Shown here piece after piece: positions 7,537-16,351 of a stretch of DNA of 18,380 nt. The stretch's first letter is position 1, and each line of letters opens with the position of its first letter. The translations under genes were made by a program, and so were the position numbers. The notes under the pieces were generated by a model. That model searched no databases. It had not been told where the DNA came from and saw nothing but the letters and a program-made list of their open reading frames with translations. Location: the NCBI GenBank assembly GCA_002722105.1, contig PBKF01000031.1, positions 1-18,380 of the forward strand, read 5' to 3'. Origin of the DNA: Fidelibacterota bacterium (GTDB lineage: Bacteria > Marinisomatota > Marinisomatia > Marinisomatales > UBA1611).

Positions 7537-10500
7537 TTATTTTGTGTTGTCTCTTTTAAATCTTAATATCTTCTTATTAAAAAATAAATTTATATCCTCG
7601 ATGATCATATAACTGGTTGGTACTAGAATTAGAGTAATTAAAGTTGCAAATAGGACACCGAATGCCAATGATATTGCCATTGGAACTAGAAATTTGGCCT
7701 GTACACTCTTTTCTATTAAAAGAGGTAGTAAGCCAACAAATGTTGTTATGGAAGTAAGTAAAATAGGCCGAAATCTTCTCGACCCGGCAACCAAGGCAGC
7801 ATCAATAGCACTTTTCCCATCTTCTCGCCTATATCGATTAATAAAATCCACCATCACTAAGCTATCATTCACTACAACTCCAGATAAAGCTACAACTCCT
7901 ATAACTGATAAAACCGCTAAATTCATACCCATAATTAGATGGCCAATTACTGCACCTGTAAATCCGAATGGAATTGCAGACATGATGATCATAGGCTGTA
8001 AATAGGAACTAAATGCTACTGCTAGTAAAATGTAAACAACAAATAAAGCCAAAACAAAATTTTTCGCAATGGATCCTAATGTATCTCGCTGTTCTCTTTG
8101 TTCTCCTTCAAAACTATAATTAACACTTTGATAATCCTTTAAAAGTGGGATGATGTGCTCTCTTTCAAATTTGGATAAAATTTCATTTGCATTGGCTTCA
8201 GTTAAGTCTACATCTGCCGTAATATTTATAGATCTTTTTCTGTCTGTTCTATTAATAGTTGAAAAGCCGCTAGATATCTGACCTTCTGCTATTTGACCAA
8301 GTGGAACTTCTATATTCTCACCTACTCTGATATTCATTTGTTCAAGGTTATTTATACTTATTCTTTCTGTTTTTGGATACCGTAAAAATACTTTTACTTC
8401 ATCTCTTCCACGTTGGATTCGCTGTACTTCTTCACCATAAAATGCCTGGCGTACTTGCCTTGCGAGAGAAGCCATCGTAATGCCATAGTTTTGTGCTTCG
8501 GTTCTGAGTTTCAATTTGATTTCATCTTTTCCAGCACTGAATGAATCTTCTATATCAAAAATACCGGAGTATGTTTGTAGCTTATTTTTCAGAATTTCAG
8601 TTACATCTTTGAGATCATCTCTGTTTATACTAGATAATTGGACCTCAATTGGAGCTCCGGTTGTAAATAAATCCGAATCAAATGTAACCTGCTTTATTCC
8701 AGGGATTGGCCCGGTAAGTTCTCGCCATAATTTTGAGATCTTACTTGTACTTAAAGGTCTGTCTTCACCAGGCGCTAATTCAATTACGCATTCAGCTAAA
8801 TGTGACCCAAAAAAAGTAGCATCCAAATTACCTGGACCTCTAGATGATTGTGTTTTAATTGGTTGATCTCCTGCAGTGGAAACCATATGGATAAATATTT
8901 CCTTTTCAGGGTAAAGAACTTTCAGTGTATCTTTTAATTTATATGCAGAGTTTTCAATTTGGTCCAAGCCAAGCCTTGTTACAGATACAGGTGTCCCTTC
9001 AGGATATTCAATACCTGCAATGACAATATCAGCTTCTAATGGAGGGAAAAAATTAAATCTTAAAATTCCACTTGCTACAATTCCAATTGAAAGAATAAAA
9101 GTAGATATAGAGATAGCTACTGTGTTTGCACGATGTGTAAGAGACCATTTTAAAATAGGTGTATAAACATTTCTGATGAATAATTGCAAGTAACTATGAA
9201 TTGTACTCTGCAGACGATCCCAACGTTCCATAAAGGGATTTTTCATCTCGGATTTATTTTCACTCATATGTGCTAAATGGGCAGGTAGGATAGTTAAAGA
9301 TTCTATAAGTGAAAACATTAAAACTAAAATGGTTACAATCGGGATAATTTCCCAGATATTTCCTGTAGCACCTTCAACCAGAATCATTGGCGAGAAAGTC
9401 ACCATTGTAGTAAGAACAGCAAAAATTACGGGTTTGGCTACTTGATATGCACCTTCAAGAGCTGCATCGGGTCCATTTAATCCTCTTTTCCTAAAAATAT
9501 GAATATTCTCTCCTACAACAATCGCATCATCAACGACTATACCGAGAACTAAAATGAAAGTGAATAGTGAGATCATATTTATGGATATATCAAAAACAGG
9601 TAAAAGCCAGAATCCACCCATAAAGGATATTGGAATTCCCAACGATACCCATCCGGCTAATTTAGGTTTTAGAAAAAGAGCAAGAATAATGACCACAAGC
9701 ATCAATCCTAAGTATGCATTTTCAGTCAATAATTCTATCCTGCCTCTTAGAATAACCGATTCATCTTTCATTGCAGTAAGTGAAACACCCGGAGGCATAA
9801 GTGGTTTTTTATTTTTTAGATAATCATGTACTGAATCAGCAATTTCAAGTGCATTCTGCTCACCAGTTCTATAAATACGAATTAATCTGGCTGGTTCACT
9901 GTTGAACCTTACATCGTACTCAACATCTTCGAAGCCATCCTTAATTTGAGCAATATCATGCAATAGGAGTGTGCTGCCATCTGGTAAGGATAATACCGGT
10001 ATTGCGCCAAAATCGTCACCGGAATATGCCTGCCCCTTTGATCTAATTAAGATTTCACCATTTTTTGATTCAATAGCTCCCCCTGGGACATCCATAGATG
10101 AGGACTTAATTCTATTTGCAATATAATTGAAGGTTAAAGCATATTTTTTAAGTGTATTCCCAGAAATTTCTATGGATATTTCACGAGGCTTTTTACTGAG
10201 TTTAGTCTGGGTAATACTAGGCAAGTCATTTACCTCATCACGTATTTTTTCAGCGATGTTTCGTAGGCTTATTTCATCAACATTTCCATGAACAGCAATA
10301 GTGATAACTTCTGGCTGGCCTTCAAAACTCCGAACCGTTGGTTTTTCTGAGCCTTCCGGAAATGATGTAATAGCATCAACTTGAGACTTGACTTCATCCT
10401 TGACTTCATCTAAATCATAACTATTCTCAACTTCAATATTTATGGATCCATAACCTTCATTGGATGAACTTGTAATTCTTTTTATACCATTTATTCCTTG

Positions 10501-10716
10501 AACCTGTTCTTCTACTTTTACACAAATTGATTCTTCAATATCTTCGGGAGATGCACCAGGATAGACCACGGATACATTTATGATGGGTATTGTTATATCA
10601 GGAAAAACTTCCATTCGAAGTCGTGAAAGCGTAAAAAACCCTGCAATAATGATAAATACCATTAAAAGGTTTGCTGCTACAGTATTGGCAATGAACCAGC
10701 GAATTATATTTTTCAT
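7537..10716 (-). CDS. RND efflux transporter permease (HAE1/AcrB-like)
   Basis: A 1059-residue inner-membrane pump subunit of full family length. The N-terminus has the first membrane helix (residues 10-32), then the porter-domain start SRLRMEVFPDITIPIINVSV and YPGASPEDIEESI. Helix 4 carries the proton-relay pair in LGIVVDDAIVVGENIH, Asp396 and Asp397 by count. The second half repeats the layout: large periplasmic domain, then helices ending in SFRRFRP-like RRFRPILLTSITTFVG. In helix 10, SGVVVNDSLVMVDF has Asn at the position of the AcrB relay lysine (Lys940), a departure seen in some RND subgroups. It exports amphiphilic compounds across the envelope with the adaptor gene 4 bases upstream and the outer-membrane factor before that. 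The substrate is unknown. Confidence 0.95.
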   Translation of the reverse strand: MKNIIRWFIANTVAANLLMVFIIIAGFFTLSRLRMEVFPDITIPIINVSVVYPGASPEDIEESICVKVEEQVQGINGIKRITSSSNEGYGSINIEVENSYDLDEVKDEVKSQVDAITSFPEGSEKPTVRSFEGQPEVITIAVHGNVDEISLRNIAEKIRDEVNDLPSITQTKLSKKPREISIEISGNTLKKYALTFNYIANRIKSSSMDVPGGAIESKNGEILIRSKGQAYSGDDFGAIPVLSLPDGSTLLLHDIAQIKDGFEDVEYDVRFNSEPARLIRIYRTGEQNALEIADSVHDYLKNKKPLMPPGVSLTAMKDESVILRGRIELLTENAYLGLMLVVIILALFLKPKLAGWVSLGIPISFMGGFWLLPVFDISINMISLFTFILVLGIVVDDAIVVGENIHIFRKRGLNGPDAALEGAYQVAKPVIFAVLTTMVTFSPMILVEGATGNIWEIIPIVTILVLMFSLIESLTILPAHLAHMSENKSEMKNPFMERWDRLQSTIHSYLQLFIRNVYTPILKWSLTHRANTVAISISTFILSIGIVASGILRFNFFPPLEADIVIAGIEYPEGTPVSVTRLGLDQIENSAYKLKDTLKVLYPEKEIFIHMVSTAGDQPIKTQSSRGPGNLDATFFGSHLAECVIELAPGEDRPLSTSKISKLWRELTGPIPGIKQVTFDSDLFTTGAPIEVQLSSINRDDLKDVTEILKNKLQTYSGIFDIEDSFSAGKDEIKLKLRTEAQNYGITMASLARQVRQAFYGEEVQRIQRGRDEVKVFLRYPKTERISINNLEQMNIRVGENIEVPLGQIAEGQISSGFSTINRTDRKRSINITADVDLTEANANEILSKFEREHIIPLLKDYQSVNYSFEGEQREQRDTLGSIAKNFVLALFVVYILLAVAFSSYLQPMIIMSAIPFGFTGAVIGHLIMGMNLAVLSVIGVVALSGVVVNDSLVMVDFINRYRREDGKSAIDAALVAGSRRFRPILLTSITTFVGLLPLLIEKSVQAKFLVPMAISLAFGVLFATLITLILVPTSYMIIEDINLFFNKKILRFKRDNTK

Positions 10717-10720
10717 TATT

Positions 10721-11851
10721 TTACTCTATTCTGACAGGCATTCCATCAACATAGGAAGATAATCTTGTAATAAGTACTTTATCATCTTTTTCTAATCCTT
10801 TTGCGACAAAAGCATAATCATTTTCCAATCGAACCACTTCTACAGATTTTTTTCGCAATTTGAGATCCTGAACCACCCAGATCATATCATCTTTTACTGT
10901 ATTTCTGGGTACAATTGTAATGTTGGAAAAAGAAAGGCCTTCAATTTCAGCATTTACAAACATTCCAATTTTCACACCCTTATTATTTTCATTATTTGTT
11001 ATCGATGCTATAACAGATATCATTCTGGTTTTTGGATCAATTTCTGATTCAGATCGAACAATAGAGCCTTTTGCTAGAAAATCTTCACCACCGTAATTTG
11101 AAATAAGACGAACAAGGGGACGTTCATTCAATTTTATTGTTGTACCATCAATAGGAATACCTAAAAATGGAATATCCTTATCGGCAATAGGTAATCTTAC
11201 TTGAAAACTTGCTGTATTGTAAATGTTCATGATACGTGTACCAGGAATAAGACTAGTGCCTAGTGATACCATCTTTTTTCGAACTCTTCCATTAAATGGA
11301 GCTATGATCAATGTCCTTTCCAAATTACGTTTTGACTGTTCATAGGCTGCTTCTGCAGCAGCTAAAGTCGCTCTGGCTTGAGCCAGTTGTGGTTCACGTA
11401 GAGTAAGGCTCGATGCATCACCTTTGCCTACACGTTTCCATTCAATTTCAGCCAATTTAGACTCTGCTTCTTCTCTTTGTAGAGCAAGTCGAGCTTGGAA
11501 AAGATTGGATTCCGTTGAAATAAGGGCTAATTCGTAGTCCCTTTTCTCAATTATTAAAAGAGTATCACCTTGAATAAAGCCAGCACCATCATGAAAATTT
11601 TCAGAAACCCATGTGACTTTTCCGCTGACTTCCGATGTTACAGAAATTTCATGTTCCGGTATTATAGTACCTTGGGAACGTATTTTTGATCGAACTTCCG
11701 ATGGGTAGGCCATGATTATTTCTACCAATTGGGGGATGACCTTAGGTCTCTGGAATTTGACTTCAGGTTTTAACTTAATCATCATTACGAAGATTAATAT
11801 ACTTCCTACTAAGATAATTACGGGACTGTATTTTTTTATGTGAGCTTTCAT
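10721..11851 (-). CDS. RND periplasmic adaptor (membrane-fusion protein, HlyD/AcrA family)
   Basis: A 376-residue adaptor. An N-terminal membrane anchor (residues 9-26) is followed by the two halves of a lipoyl domain: HEISVTSEVSGKVTWV through GDTLLIIEKRD (about 64-104) and LIIAPFNGRVRKKMVSLG (about 181-198). These flank an alpha-helical hairpin (about 106-180) rich in Glu, Ala and Arg. Beta-barrel and membrane-proximal domains follow. There is no lipobox cysteine, so it is anchored by its transmembrane segment. It connects the RND permease to the TolC-type channel in the periplasm. The stop lies four bases from the permease start and the gene begins 15 bases after the outer-membrane factor, so all three are one transcript. 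Confidence 0.93.
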   Translation of the reverse strand: MKAHIKKYSPVIILVGSILIFVMMIKLKPEVKFQRPKVIPQLVEIIMAYPSEVRSKIRSQGTIIPEHEISVTSEVSGKVTWVSENFHDGAGFIQGDTLLIIEKRDYELALISTESNLFQARLALQREEAESKLAEIEWKRVGKGDASSLTLREPQLAQARATLAAAEAAYEQSKRNLERTLIIAPFNGRVRKKMVSLGTSLIPGTRIMNIYNTASFQVRLPIADKDIPFLGIPIDGTTIKLNERPLVRLISNYGGEDFLAKGSIVRSESEIDPKTRMISVIASITNNENNKGVKIGMFVNAEIEGLSFSNITIVPRNTVKDDMIWVVQDLKLRKKSVEVVRLENDYAFVAKGLEKDDKVLITRLSSYVDGMPVRIE

Positions 11852-11866
11852 TTTCTATTATTTTTG

Positions 11867-13285
11867 TTAATGAGATGAACCGCCAAGGGCTAAAATCAAA
11901 TTTAATCTTGTATCAATTTTTGCTTTATTTGCAGATATTAACTGAGAGCGTGCCTGAAACCATCTTTGTTGGCTGTCTAAAACAGCAATTAAACCAATCA
12001 GGCCAGAATCATATCGTTCTATTGATAGTTTATAAGCTGCTTCTGCCTGTTTTGCAGCTTCAGAATAAGAATCCACTAAAATAGTATTTGAATTTTCTGA
12101 AAATAGTGATTGCTCAACTTCCGAAAATGCTGTTATTATTTTTTTTACTAAATCCTGTTCGGCAATTTTCACTGCTTCAGTTTGCATGTTTTTATTGGCA
12201 ACTAAGCTTCTACCGCGAAATAAAGGGAGTGTAACAATTATTCCTTGTGACCATACCTGATAGTCCTGATTTAAGATATCATTTAGTTCATTTGACGATG
12301 TACCAGCTGAACTAGTTAATGAGACACCAGGAAAAAATGAACTGATTGATTCTGCTCTTCTATATGATACAGCTTCTAGGTTAGATAATGCGGATTGAAT
12401 ATCCGGTCTACGATCTAATATATCTGCCGGAATCAGAGGCTCTACTTTCGGTAAATTTGTTGGTAATACAGGCCTAATCAAATAACTGCCGTTAGGATAT
12501 CTGCCAAGCATGACTTCTAGTCGTCTTATATTTCCTGTGTAAACTTGGCGTCTAGTCTCTAAAATAGCCTGTGATGATGAAACGGATGATTGAGTAAGTC
12601 TGAAATCCAGAGAAGAGCGTAGCCCTTTTTCATATCTCGCTGAAACTATTTGTGCCAATTGATTAATACTTTCCAAAGTTTCGTTTGCCAATTCAAATTG
12701 CTGGTATGCTTCAACAGTAGTATAGTAGACTTTTGCCAATTGAACCATCAATGAAAAGCTCAGGTAAGACATTTCATAGTTCAATGATTCAAAATCCTTT
12801 TTTGCCGCATTGGTTTGATTAAATACCCTACGCCATAAGTCTAATTCCCACTGCATAGAAAGATTTAAACCAAAATTGTTAGATGTGAAACTAGTTGGTT
12901 GGTTATTATTTCCTTCGTTTTCTCCTCCACCAAAAAAATCATCAGAGAGTCCAAAGGCCGCAAGATTTTGTTGCCTACTATTCCCATTGAAACCAAGGCT
13001 GGAAGATGGAAATCTTGGCGCATTATTGATGATATTTATCTGTTTAGCCATTTCCAGTCTTGATGCTATCGTTTTTAAATCTGGACTATTAGCATTGAAT
13101 TCATTAAAAACTTTATTTAAGGTAGTATCTTCGAAAGTTTCCCACCATTCACCGGTCAAACCAGAAGTAGGTGGAAAATTGTACTGCCATTCTACCGGAA
13201 TTATATCAATAATATCCAAACTTTGAACAGAAAATTTTTCCGCACAAGAGGTAAAAATAAGTGAAAGATAGATTATATTTTTCAT
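11867..13285 (-). CDS. outer-membrane efflux lipoprotein (TolC/NodT family)
   Basis: A 472-residue outer-membrane factor. The N-terminus is a lipoprotein signal (MKNIIYLSLIFTSC) with Cys14 as predicted lipidation site. The body shows the two OEP repeats: long helices with MQWELDLWRRVFNQTNAAKK (residues 144-163), a hallmark of NodT-type factors, and a second part with the LDRRPDIQSA motif. A Gly/Asn-rich stretch (about 115-130) lies in the first extramembrane strand region. It forms the trimeric exit duct of the pump encoded by the next two genes. It is the first efflux structural gene after marR, with 34 bases between them occupied by a palindromic operator-like site nine bases before this ATG. 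Confidence 0.93.
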   Translation of the reverse strand: MKNIIYLSLIFTSCAEKFSVQSLDIIDIIPVEWQYNFPPTSGLTGEWWETFEDTTLNKVFNEFNANSPDLKTIASRLEMAKQINIINNAPRFPSSSLGFNGNSRQQNLAAFGLSDDFFGGGENEGNNNQPTSFTSNNFGLNLSMQWELDLWRRVFNQTNAAKKDFESLNYEMSYLSFSLMVQLAKVYYTTVEAYQQFELANETLESINQLAQIVSARYEKGLRSSLDFRLTQSSVSSSQAILETRRQVYTGNIRRLEVMLGRYPNGSYLIRPVLPTNLPKVEPLIPADILDRRPDIQSALSNLEAVSYRRAESISSFFPGVSLTSSAGTSSNELNDILNQDYQVWSQGIIVTLPLFRGRSLVANKNMQTEAVKIAEQDLVKKIITAFSEVEQSLFSENSNTILVDSYSEAAKQAEAAYKLSIERYDSGLIGLIAVLDSQQRWFQARSQLISANKAKIDTRLNLILALGGSSH

Positions 13286-13293
13286 ATAAGGTA

Positions 13294-13309
13294 AGTTGAT
13301 GGTTCAACT
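13294..13309. promoter_or_regulatory. candidate MarR operator between marR and the outer-membrane factor gene
   Basis: AGTTG-ATGGTT-CAACT is a 5-bp inverted repeat with a six-base spacer, nearly identical to the site upstream of marR (same arms; spacers ATGGTT and TAGGTT share GGTT). It fills most of the 34-base gap between the marR stop and the outer-membrane factor start. A MarR dimer here could block an internal promoter or impede elongation into the pump genes. Confidence 0.6.
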
Positions 13310-13319
13310 AATATTTATT

Positions 13320-13769
13320 TTAATTTATTTTAAGGTTATTATATATTTTTGTTAAAATATTTTTCAGAGTTTCAATTTCTTGATCATTAATTCCGGTTCG
13401 TAGTTCATTTCTAGTTTGTTCCATAACAGGCAGTGCATCGAGAAATAATTTTTTTCCTTTGTTGCTTAAAACTATTCGCTTAATTCTGTGATCTAACTGG
13501 TCTGAAACTCTGACTACTAAATTCTTTTTCTCCAAGGTGTCAATTATCTTAGTAACACTAGTCTTATCTTTGCCGCAGTAATCTGCTATATTTTTTTGAG
13601 ATATACCTTCATTTTTCCAAACTGGGCCTAAAACTATCCATTGATCTAGAGATATATCTAATTTATAATTATGTGAATTCTGTACGAATCTCTTTGTGGA
13701 TAATTTCTGTATCTGACCAATCAGCATGAATAGGTCTAAATCACTTTCTAATTTTTCATTATTAGGCAT
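13320..13769 (-). CDS. MarR family transcriptional regulator
   Basis: A 149-residue winged-helix regulator of usual MarR length. The DNA-binding core spans about residues 42-105: LDQWIVLGPVWKNEGISQKNIA, the recognition-helix segment KDKTSVTKIIDTLEKKNLV, and the wing with the conserved DHRIKRIVLS pattern (Asp93, Arg95). Helices at both ends form the dimer interface. A single cysteine (Cys65) sits just before the recognition helix, which could allow redox control but proves nothing. It is the first gene of the efflux locus. Palindromic sites lie 20 bases before its start and immediately after its stop, so autorepression with relief by a pump substrate is the likely logic. Confidence 0.93.
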   Translation of the reverse strand: MPNNEKLESDLDLFMLIGQIQKLSTKRFVQNSHNYKLDISLDQWIVLGPVWKNEGISQKNIADYCGKDKTSVTKIIDTLEKKNLVVRVSDQLDHRIKRIVLSNKGKKLFLDALPVMEQTRNELRTGINDQEIETLKNILTKIYNNLKIN

Positions 13770-13788
13770 CTTTAAAATTACAAGTTAA

Positions 13789-13808
13789 ATAGTTGTAGGT
13801 TCAACTAT
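13789..13808. promoter_or_regulatory. candidate MarR operator upstream of marR
   Basis: ATAGTTG-TAGGTT-CAACTAT is a perfect 7-bp inverted repeat with a six-base spacer, the size and symmetry expected of a MarR dimer site. It lies 20 bases before the marR start, in the space between marR and the divergent hydrolase gene at 13992. On the minus strand its outer edge contains TATAGT, a possible -10 hexamer, so binding could exclude RNA polymerase. A second copy occurs at 13294-13309. Confidence 0.65.
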
Positions 13809-13871
13809 AATGGAATAAAATAGAAAAATTCTTTATATATGTTTAATTGTATTTGATGATCTAAAGCACGC

Positions 13872-13902
13872 TTATTTTATTCTATGAAAAAGTATAAAAT
13901 AA
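13872..13902. repeat. short A+T inverted repeat in the marR/hydrolase divergent spacer
   Basis: TTATTTTAT (13872-13880) and ATAAAATAA (13894-13902) are exact reverse complements with a 13-base loop. Arms made only of A and T are expected by chance in this genome, so this is recorded as visible structure. It is the only further structure I see in the 222-base spacer 13770-13991 besides the operator. Confidence 0.2.
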
Positions 13903-13991
13903 CATAATTAATATTTTTTGTAAGTCTAAAACATTTACCGGGCGTTATCATATCTAAGAACCTATTTAAATTTAATTTTCGAACTATTTAA

Positions 13992-15101
13992 ATGAAGAAG
14001 ATAATGAAGGTGGTAATTTTAATTATATTGATTTTTTCTGCTATTTTTCCTGCTATGCTATATTTAAATCCGAATTTTGGAAGCAATCCATCAAATTACC
14101 AGAAAGCCGGTTTTGCAAATTTTAAAAATTACGATAATGGCAAATTTCAAAACCTTGAAAAATTTGAAATGATGACTGGAGAAATATCCATATTTGAATT
14201 TTTCAAGAAAGACACAAGCAGAAAACCAAAAAAAGAGCTTAAACAAGAGCCTATTCAAATCCAGGAATTCTGTAAAACAGGCTCAAAAAGATTAAAGTTT
14301 TCCTGGCTCGGTCACTCGGCATTTATATTAAATATTAATAATAAAATAATTCTACTGGATCCTATGTTTGGTAAATATGCATCACCAATACCAATACCAT
14401 CTTTAAAACGATACAGCTCTGGAATACCTTTTTCGATTGATGAATTAACTTCAATCGATGCAGTAATATTTTCGCATGATCATTATGATCATCTGGATTA
14501 TTCGACAATCAAGCAAATAAAGAATAAAGTAAAAAAATTTTATGTTCCCCATGGTTTAGGAAATCATTTAAAAAGGTGGGGAGTAAATGACCATAAAATT
14601 CACGAGTTAAATTGGAATCAAGCCATAAAACATGATGATATTGAATTTGTATGCCTACCTGCATTACATTTTTCTGGAAGAGGGCCATTTAATCGTAATA
14701 GCACTCTTTGGGCATCATGGGCAATAAAAAGTCCTTACGGTAATGTTTATTTTGGTGGTGATAGCGGTTATGGAAAGCATTTTGTTGATATTGGTCAACA
14801 ACATGGACCGTTTAATTTTTCTTTCTTAGATTGTGGACAATACAATGGGTCCTGGAAGTATTCGCATATGGTACCAGAGGAATCAGTACAAGCATCTATT
14901 GATTTGAACAGTAATTACTTTATTCCTATTCACTGGGCTGGATTTACCTTGGCACTCCATTCCTGGACGGAACCCGTTGAAAGGTCACTAAAACATGCTG
15001 AAAAATTAAATCAGAAGATTCTGACACCTAAATTAGGACAAATAGTTACATTACATAATGAAATGAATGATTATAATTCTAATTGGTGGCGAGGGATATA
15101 A
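13992..15101 (+). CDS. metallo-beta-lactamase fold hydrolase, NAPE-PLD/UlaG-like
   Basis: A 369-residue protein with an N-terminal hydrophobic segment (residues 5-24: signal peptide or anchor), a polar linker to about residue 98, then one MBL domain. The domain opens with FSWLGHSAFIL and LLDPMFGKYASP, the pattern of the N-acyl-phosphatidylethanolamine phospholipase D group. The metal-binding motif is SHDHYDHLD, His162-x-His164-x-Asp166-His167. Other predicted ligands are His226 (PALHFSGRG), Asp257 (FGGDSGYG) and His314 (PIHWAG). All are present, so a catalytic dinuclear zinc enzyme is likely, perhaps a phosphodiesterase acting on lipids in the envelope. The ATG at 13992 has no Shine-Dalgarno sequence. 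It diverges from marR and could share its control region. Confidence 0.88.
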   Translation: MKKIMKVVILIILIFSAIFPAMLYLNPNFGSNPSNYQKAGFANFKNYDNGKFQNLEKFEMMTGEISIFEFFKKDTSRKPKKELKQEPIQIQEFCKTGSKRLKFSWLGHSAFILNINNKIILLDPMFGKYASPIPIPSLKRYSSGIPFSIDELTSIDAVIFSHDHYDHLDYSTIKQIKNKVKKFYVPHGLGNHLKRWGVNDHKIHELNWNQAIKHDDIEFVCLPALHFSGRGPFNRNSTLWASWAIKSPYGNVYFGGDSGYGKHFVDIGQQHGPFNFSFLDCGQYNGSWKYSHMVPEESVQASIDLNSNYFIPIHWAGFTLALHSWTEPVERSLKHAEKLNQKILTPKLGQIVTLHNEMNDYNSNWWRGI

Positions 15102-15197
15102 GCTTATTTTATCAAAATTCTATCATAACATAGATATCATCTGGCTTTGACAGAATCGTGGGATATTTTGTTTGCAGGATGATGTGTAGATTTACGT

Positions 15198-16316
15198 ATG
15201 CTTAGACCTATTTTATTATTCCTTTTATTCAGCCTAATACATTCTCAAAGTGTAGATTGGGATGCGGATACAGTACGGACATCTTATTTGTCTTATAAAG
15301 TTGAATTATACTCAGATGGTTATGAAATTCCATGGGGAATGTCATTTTTACCGGACGGTGATTTATTGGTAAGTGATATTTCAGGTAAAATTTATCGAGT
15401 GGAACTTAACGGCAGAAAAAAAGAAAATATTTCTGGTATCCCCGAAGTTTTCTATAAAGGCCAGGGTGGCCTACTTGATGTGGAAGTACATCCAGAATTT
15501 GAAGAAAATAATTTAATCTATTTTTCATTTAGTGACTTGGATGGTAAAACTTCTTTTACTTCAATTGCTAGAGCTGAACTAAAGGGAAATTCTTTAGTTG
15601 GGTTAAATATAATTTATAAAGCTCCGAAAGAGCATTTTTCCAGACGGCGTCTTCATTTTGGCAGTAGGCTACTATTCGATAATGAATTCTTATATTTTAC
15701 GGTGGGAGATCGAGGTGAGATGGATGATGCTCAAGATCTATTTAAACCTAATGGTAAAATTCATCGTATTTATCACGATGGGAATATCCCTGCAGATAAT
15801 CCATTCGTCAACAGAGATGGTTCTAAAAGCTCCATTTGGTGTTACGGTAACAGAAATCCACAAGGATTAGCAAAAGACATTAATGGAAATATTTGGGAAT
15901 TAGAGCATGGACCTAGAGGGGGCGACGAATTAAATCTGATCCAAAAAGGAAATAATTACGGCTGGCCTGTCATAACCTACGGTATAAACTATAATGGTAC
16001 CAAAATAACTGATAAAACACATATGGATGGGATGGAACAGCCAGTTTGGCATTGGACCCCAAGTATTGCAGTATGTGGAATGAAATTTTATTATGGACAA
16101 TCATTCAATCCATGGTCAGGTGATATTTTAGTAACATCCTTAAAATTTGAATATCTTGAAAGAGTTATAATTAATAATAATAAAAGAATAGGAAGTGAAA
16201 TTATTTATGAAGCAGGAAGCAGAGTCAGAGATGTGGAAGTTGGTCCAGATGGTAATATTTTTGTCGCATTAGAAGGACCGGGAAGAATTGTCAAATTGAC
16301 CAGAATATATGAATAA
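15198..16316 (+). CDS. exported PQQ-dependent sugar dehydrogenase (glucose/sorbosone dehydrogenase family)
   Basis: A 372-residue exported protein with a signal peptide (MLRPILLFLLFSLIHSQS) and a six-bladed beta-propeller of the GSDH family, as in YliI/Asd-type aldose dehydrogenases. Successive motifs are IPWGMSFLPDG (44-54), GQGGLLDVEVHPEF (88-101), RLHFGSRLLF with the likely catalytic His153, GDRG (170-173), YGNRNPQGL (216-224), EHGPRGGDELN (236-246) and NNYGWP (252-257). The C-terminal blade ends with RVRDVEVGPDGNIFVA. It should oxidise an aldose or sugar aldehyde in the periplasm using PQQ. No PQQ-synthesis gene is in the window, so the cofactor would come from elsewhere. It lies 96 bases after the MBL hydrolase gene on the same strand. 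Confidence 0.92.
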   Translation: MLRPILLFLLFSLIHSQSVDWDADTVRTSYLSYKVELYSDGYEIPWGMSFLPDGDLLVSDISGKIYRVELNGRKKENISGIPEVFYKGQGGLLDVEVHPEFEENNLIYFSFSDLDGKTSFTSIARAELKGNSLVGLNIIYKAPKEHFSRRRLHFGSRLLFDNEFLYFTVGDRGEMDDAQDLFKPNGKIHRIYHDGNIPADNPFVNRDGSKSSIWCYGNRNPQGLAKDINGNIWELEHGPRGGDELNLIQKGNNYGWPVITYGINYNGTKITDKTHMDGMEQPVWHWTPSIAVCGMKFYYGQSFNPWSGDILVTSLKFEYLERVIINNNKRIGSEIIYEAGSRVRDVEVGPDGNIFVALEGPGRIVKLTRIYE

Positions 16317-16351
16317 TATATTTAATCCACTTTCAAATATAAAATTTTGAT

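Noticed and set aside
7508..7612. A GTG-started frame of about 34 codons downstream of an AAAGGAGG sequence at 7481-7488.
   Set aside because: The spacing from GGAGG to GTG is about 19 bases, too long for a ribosome-binding site, and most of the frame is antisense to the RND gene end.
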